A stretch of DNA of 64,000 nucleotides, from positions 2,935,791 through 2,999,790 of the forward strand of contig CANTUZ010000024.1 in the NCBI GenBank assembly GCA_947846985.1, in the 5' to 3' direction. Positions 59,101 through 64,000 of the stretch are shown in pieces. The position numbers were made by a program, and so were the translations under genes. Each line of letters starts with the position of its first letter. Position 1 is the stretch's first letter. This stretch comes from Fratercula arctica. Taxonomy: Eukaryota; Chordata; Aves; Charadriiformes; Alcidae. The notes beneath the pieces are model-generated. The model saw nothing but the letters and a program-made list of their open reading frames with translations, searched no databases and was not told where the DNA came from.

Positions 59101-61708
59101 TAGTTCTGCAGTACTGAGACACATTTCTCAAAGCAACAGTTGCCAGGGACATCTGTCTTTTAAACCGACATCTCAAAGCCAATCATGATACAATCATCTC
59201 CCAGAAATAAGAATAGGATACCAGCAACTAAAACATTCTATTGCTAAAGACACACTGACTTCTTCTATGCCTGTTTCTGCTGTCCCCCAACCCGCCAGCT
59301 TTAAGAATGTCAATTAAACCCTCGCTAATACAGGTCACAGAACATACAGAGGTTCCATTTCTCACCTGGACCCACCCAAACAGAAACACGTGGCTTGAGG
59401 CCACTGAGCACAATCCACGAGCAAATGTGAACAAACTATTACAAGGTAATCGAGGATGTGAACGCATGTGCAGCCTTAAGCTGTTTCAGGCTGTGAACAC
59501 TCTTATTCTTTCCTCCCTAATAGGTGAGATACCTCAAATTACCCTGCGTCTACGGGCACAGACAGAGGCAGTTACGTGAGACAGCTAACGTACCTTACTG
59601 TGTTACAGCAGCTTCCTCATGTTCTCAGTCCAAGAGTCAACAGCAGTTTCAAAGCTACACAGTACAACTAGGAAGCATGTGAAGGGAGCACAGATAGAAG
59701 GGGCACCAAGAAGAGAAACAATATCTTACACCTAGTGAATAGGATGTCCTGACAAAAATCTGTTGATTTCAAGAACCCATTCCCCCAATAGCCCATTTGT
59801 CTGCTTTAATTAAGCTTTTAAAAATATTCTGTACAGCCAGAAGCACTCTTCAATTTTCCATAAAAATCTGCCATCACCAAACACATACTAAAGAACTTTC
59901 TAACAGCTTTTTCTTCCTGTTAGAAACCTTTCTTTCTTCCCTAGTTTAGTATTTAAAAAAAAAAAAAGCAACAACAAAACAGTGCCATGGAAAAGAAAGC
60001 AGGACAGACAGTCTGTTCTAAACAGCTAATCAGGGAAAAAAAAAAAAAAAATCCCTTGAATGCCAAAACAAAGATGGACTAGCGCAAGGGGAAGCCACCT
60101 GTTCGGGGATTCAGGCCTTGCCCACGAGACCAACACGCCAAGCACTAACCTATGAGAGGGTCTGTTACGTGCGTCCAGTCAATACAGCACTGCAGCTCCA
60201 GCTGATAGTGAGACTGGATGTAGAGGAGAAGGTGCTGGTAAAATCCTATGCCAGCAACTAAGTGAGTCCGGTACGCGCACTCCAGAGTGCTACGGCTGTG
60301 AATGTGCTGGAGGGAAGAAAAATGAGAATATGATAATGCAGTCTGGGTAACATTTCAGCCTGCCCACCCAAGTTATACCAAGTACGAAGCAAGATAGTGG
60401 GAAGCTCGGCTGTAACTGGTTTTGCAGTTCTGTACCTCCTCTTGCTCAACAATGTTGTACCCAGTGGTATTTACTAAGGGTCAACATCAAGAAGGAGAAA
60501 CACTTGCTGCTACAACAAGTAAATAAAATCAAGGTGTCTGGTTAGAACACCTTAAATACATTCACACAAGCAGATCACCAGGAGAGAGTTCATGGCATTA
60601 GAAAATACAAGTGTGAATACTGTGAGTATTTTCCAGGAATCAAGTCCAGCAAAAACAATCAGCATGGAAAAAGCCTCAAGACCACCGTTCTACACGGAGC
60701 TATAAGTCTATTGAAGATGGGAAGACACAAATTAAGCAAATTATGTTGAAATATCCTCTGCAATGGCAGCACTCTCAGCAGATCATTAAAGCTTAGCTGC
60801 CCACAGCTAGACAAAAAGTGTATGTCAGCTCCACGATTAAAATTCAGGAGCGCCTGGCTTCCCGCCCCGTGTTCAGATCACAGCTTCTCCAAGCAAGTGA
60901 AGCTTTTAACTTGATCTCACCCATTGCACAGCCAGAGACTTTCTCATGCCAGAGCCATAGATACCTGCCTTTTTATTTGTTTTAATGAGCTGGATAACTT
61001 CATAGTAAACTTTTCTCCAGAGCAGTTCTTCTGCTTTTCTTCCATAATCCACTGGATGCAAGAACATCAGCTTCACACACAGCTCCCGCAGCCTGCGACA
61101 GACAGCAGAGAAGTCACATTTAGCTACAGCAGCTTCAAATACAGCTGCCACTACATAAGCATGGAAGAGGAAAATCTGAATTCATTATGATGGATGAGCT
61201 AGGCCATCTGGTGACAGTATCGCTTGTGTCACTCCCACACAAGAGCATCTGGAAAAGCCATACACCTAACCAGTTACCTTGGCTCAGCTGGCCATCAGTA
61301 ACTTCCTAAATTGCGCAGTAATGTCAAGAATTGTCTCGACAGCTTAAAAAATTAGTAAGAAAAATCATCGCTGCCAGGCACCCTCTACACCTGATAAAAG
61401 ATTTCACACACACATAAGAAGTTTCTTCACCACACAGTTTTTTAAAGGTTGCTCCAAGCCCCGTCCAACCTGGCCTTGAACCCCTCCAGGCATGGGGCAG
61501 CCACAGCTTCTCTGGGCAACCTGGGCCAGGGGCTCACCCCCCTCACAGCCAAGAATTTCTTCCTAAATCTAATCTAAATCTAAAACAACTAAGTGCCTGC
61601 CCAACTTACTTGTTCCTCAAGCTGATGTTCTCCGGCTTGAACACTTCTTGATACGCTGCCTTATTACCAAGGATGAGATCCAAACGATGAACGGCCTCTA
61701 CCACTGCT
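41151..61708 (-). CDS. SMG5: SMG5 nonsense-mediated decay factor, 21 exons, first exon missing
   Basis: Pairs with SMG7 on phospho-UPF1 to start decay and UPF1 dephosphorylation. Exons in transcript order: 61610-61708, 60969-61092, 60150-60306, 56999-57088, 55555-55644, 54593-54671, 53867-53992, 53343-53411, 51158-51366, 50884-51021, 49133-49834, 47126-47295, 46775-46850, 45849-46024, 44579-44737, 44300-44359, 43307-43466, 42841-42931, 42113-42187, 41634-41772, 41151-41234. About 1023 residues are present; some 25 N-terminal ones lie past the right edge. Order: 14-3-3-like and TPR helical part (exons 1-10 here), a Ser/acidic linker in the 702-base exon with [12 protein letters not shown], a second helical part, and a PIN domain (about [10 protein letters not shown] to the end), a type inactive as nuclease in SMG5. 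The intron after 60969 starts with GC, not GT. Human SMG5 also has about 22 exons. Confidence 0.97.
43600..44177 (+). mobile_element. CR1 LINE 3' region in an SMG5 intron
   Basis: Contains CTGCCTCGGGTACTGTGTGC, GTCCAGAGGAGGGTGACC and a typical end TTCTATGATTCTG. It is antisense to SMG5 and longer than most copies here (about 580 bp). Its frame is broken. Confidence 0.9.
47296..49132 (-). other. SMG5: SMG5 intron between the 702-base exon and the next exon
   Basis: A 1.8 kb intron with GTAAGG donor and CTTCCAG acceptor in the SMG5 sense. A near-perfect short tandem (CTGAGGATCTCAAAGC twice) lies near 47761-47795. Nothing else is recognised. Confidence 0.75.
52050..52672 (+). mobile_element. 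CR1 LINE fragment in SMG5 intron
   Basis: Starts near GATCCCATACTGGGCTGC, includes GGAGTACTGCATCCAGTC and AGAGAGAAGGCTTGG, and ends GGTCCCTTCCAACCTGAAC. An A/C-rich insertion lies near 52188-52212. An older, more diverged copy. Confidence 0.88.
53085..53155. repeat. Three TTTAACCCTTT copies with an inverted repeat
   Basis: GCATTTAACC, GTATTTAACCC and GTATTTAACC recur at about 30 bp intervals. AACCCTTTATATTTAAAGGGTT forms a short hairpin-capable inverted repeat. Confidence 0.75.
56078..56116. repeat. (AC)n(AT)n microsatellite
   Basis: About 12 AC units followed by about 8 AT units in an SMG5 intron. Confidence 0.97.
57815..58280 (+). mobile_element. CR1 LINE 3' region in SMG5 intron
   Basis: GTCCAGAGGAGGGCAACAAAG through TGGACTAGATGATTG to a TTCTATTCTATTCTA end, followed by a 27 bp A-run. 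A different CR1 subfamily from the 10719 and 27512 copies. Confidence 0.88.
58290..58316. repeat. Poly-A run
   Basis: 27 consecutive A residues after the CR1 end. Confidence 0.95.
61446..61582 (-). mobile_element. Truncated CR1 fragment beside the first SMG5 exon in the window
   Basis: Starts inside the element (GGTTGCTCCAAGCCCC) and stops at AATCTAATCTAAATC, so both ends are missing. It shares its core with the copies at 6570, 10719 and 27512. It ends about 27 bp from the donor of the 61610-61708 exon, in the same orientation as SMG5. Confidence 0.88.
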
Positions 61709-64000
61709 CTGCAAGGTAACACGGTAAGAGTTTCAGAAGAGCAGGTTATCTGGGATCATTCCACGAGATCTGGGATGTCTGCACAGAACAATACCAGCCC
61801 AGTTAACTCCATTATTAGCAAGCCACACTATACCACCACACCATATTAATTGATTTCCTTTCTGCTCTCCATTTTAAAAAGCTTATGGAAATAAGTGAGA
61901 AGCAGTTACGTACACTGTCATGATTTTGCTGCAAAACAGCTGCTTAATCACCAGTTACCACTGCCTGTCTCGTCAAAAATGTCAATTATTTCTACAGTGG
62001 CAAAGTCAGAAGTGTCTGTGGACATATTAGCAACTTTTAACCTCAGCAATTAAATCACGCTATACATACACCCAGATTAATTTAAACATCTTAAGCTCTA
62101 TAAATTAAAATAAATGGACTGATTTCTAACTGTATTGACAGGGTAAGAGTCAAACTTCCACCAACTCGTTTCCTTACCTACTTGTCTGTGAAAGAAGGCA
62201 ACTCACATCACTCACTTGCCAAAACTTCATTACAGTGATTCACTGACTAAAGCCCTTAAAGATTTCTCAGTGATAGGTAACAGAGATACTCAAAATCAGC
62301 CTAAAATACGAACTTTGTTACGAGATTTTTCCCCTGAAAGCCAGCTAAAAGACAGACCAAGCAACCCCTCCAAACCTCTGAGTCATGCAAAAAAATACTG
62401 AATCACTGCCCAAGACTCTCCTCCTGGAGGAGGAACACCACACTGTGCAAAATCCCAAGTACTTGAAAGTTTGTAGTTGAGAACAAATCAGACTAAAATG
62501 TTGCAGTGAAATAAAACCAGGGACTTACGGAAGCATTAGTGCTTACGGGCAGCGCCTTCATGAATATCTCATGGACAATTTGATAAAGAAAAATCGACCA
62601 GCTGTGTTAAACCCTTCCTACCAAGAGAGATCATCTCTAAACATCTGCCTTTGTTAAGCCTGTATTTGAGGTCAATAAACTGACGCCTGAAATGAACTTT
62701 CCCCAGCTGTTAACTCGACATGTTCCTCTAAGAAATCTGTCCTCCAAACCATCCCCAGCCATTAGCTATCAAACTCCACAGGTACTTGTTCTCCCCCCCA
62801 ACTTCACATCTACCTACCTGTCACTCCCCGTTTGTTCTAATACCTTCTCTGCTCCCACTGCTGAGCCTGCCACACGCGAGAGCTGTTTGAACAAGAAGCT
62901 GAAGACAAGCAAGACGCATTGTAAATACAGAACGGGACACTTGATCAGAGCAAACTTCTGCAAAGCAGAACAGTGCGATGCTGCTCCCAACCTGCTCCCC
63001 CTTCCCCGAAATCTCCATCGTCTGCAGAACACAAACCCCCTCACCACGCTCGCGGCACAACGCAAGGACTGCACCGTCTTTTCCCGCACATGCACAAACA
63101 GTCGCCAGACTGAACACAGGGCACTCGCATGGCACTTGCAAGTAAAAGCATGCAAAACCGTATGCTAAGGAGGCAGGCTGAAACCACCACCACTTCCTTG
63201 AAAACTACAGATATTACTGTGAAGTAACTGACAGTTTCACACACCAGCTCCTTGCTAACAAGGCAAATCTGCTTTCACAAACCCACCACACCAAAAGGAA
63301 CCTCCCTGAAAAAAAACCCAGAACATTCAGGAGCTCAAAGAGAAAGTGTCCCATCTCACGCTACGTCACAGGAAGCCTTTCATTCAAGGGTAACTGGAAA
63401 TCTCATTTGTTTCCAGTAAACCACAGAACCCGACAGAAGAAGAGAAGTGTAGGGTATAGGACTGTCTTACACAATGGCTTGGGTGATCAAAACACCAGAG
63501 TGTTCGACCAACTTCTTCCTAAATGATCATGAAGAAAACCAAGAATAGAGTAAGAATCACATGCAAGCGTCTGCTACTAACCTTGATACCCACAGCCACT
63601 TCTGCTCCCTAGCGTCTTTCTCACATGGCCTGAAAGTCCTTTGCAAACTCTAACAATCTAATACCCTCACGAGCAAAGAAGGCAAGTGAGTAAAATGCTT
63701 TTTAGTTTACAGGTAAAAGGCAGTAAGTACGAAGCATTCATCCAAGCTCACAACATATTGGTGGAGCGGGGATGGACGGGGGGGACCAGAAGCCCCACAT
63801 ACACATTTAGTTTCCCCAGAATAGCTCTCCACAAAGCAGCAGGCAATAAACACACCCTTACTGCAACCTGTGATTAATCTCTTGTCACTGTATCTCTCAA
63901 AGACCCTCAGCAGGAAACCAACAGCGTGGCTCACAGGGAACTGATTTGTTTCCTACGCAGAAGGGTGACCAGAAGAAAGGGGAACTGCTGATTCATTTGA
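61709..64000 (-). other. SMG5: SMG5 first intron, partial
   Basis: No start codon exon matching the SMG5 N-terminus and no CpG-rich promoter is visible. The first exon is therefore taken to lie beyond the right edge. No other gene is recognised. Confidence 0.65.

Larger units (their letters stand above)
57089..60149 (-). other. SMG5: Longest SMG5 intron in the window
   Basis: A 3.06 kb intron with the CR1 at 57815-58280 and a poly-A run at 58290-58316. No other feature is recognised. Confidence 0.8.

Noticed and set aside
62520..62570. Possible SMG5 first exon on the minus strand (ATG followed by a GTAAGT donor)
   Set aside because: The short peptide does not resemble the conserved SMG5 N-terminus, and no promoter features surround it.

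Overview
The window looks like bird nuclear DNA, most likely from a gene-dense, GC-rich chromosome. The evidence is many CR1 LINE fragments with avian-type 3' ends, very short introns in the left half, G-rich and C-rich minisatellites, and six split genes. Their order and orientation match human 1q22: SEMA4A(+), SLC25A44(+), PMF1(+), BGLAP(+), PAQR6(-), SMG5(-). I rebuilt every coding exon by eye from splice sites and reading-frame phase. All frames close without a break; SMG5 runs off the right edge and lacks only its first coding exon.

Layout. 1-4.7 kb is upstream of SEMA4A. It holds a 41-42 bp G-rich minisatellite, a CpG-rich patch and a 33 bp minisatellite. 4.77-9.83 kb is SEMA4A (14 coding exons), with its 3' UTR to about 10.57 kb. 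A CpG-rich promoter at 11.6-12.0 kb starts SLC25A44, whose three coding exons lie at 16.6-20.1 kb. PMF1 (5 exons) is at 23.0-25.4 kb. The compact 0.9 kb osteocalcin gene BGLAP, with a TATA promoter, is at 28.3-29.2 kb. PAQR6 (7 exons, minus) is at 30.9-33.2 kb. A 3 kb gap without a recognisable gene follows. SMG5 (21 of about 22 coding exons, minus) fills 41.15-61.7 kb, with a possible long 3' UTR back to about 36.27 kb. The SMG5 half is more AT-rich and has longer introns.

The genes do not form one pathway. SEMA4A is a guidance and immune ligand, SLC25A44 a mitochondrial branched-chain amino acid carrier, PMF1 a kinetochore MIS12-complex subunit, BGLAP the bone Gla protein, PAQR6 a membrane progestin receptor and SMG5 a nonsense-mediated decay factor. 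What joins them is conserved vertebrate synteny. I found no undescribed multi-gene system. The observations most worth checking are regulatory: a probable GC-AG intron in SMG5 whose neighbouring GT donor would create an early stop, a TISU start element at PMF1, osteoblast-type promoter motifs at BGLAP, a phase-compatible PMF1-BGLAP readthrough, and a G-quadruplex minisatellite.
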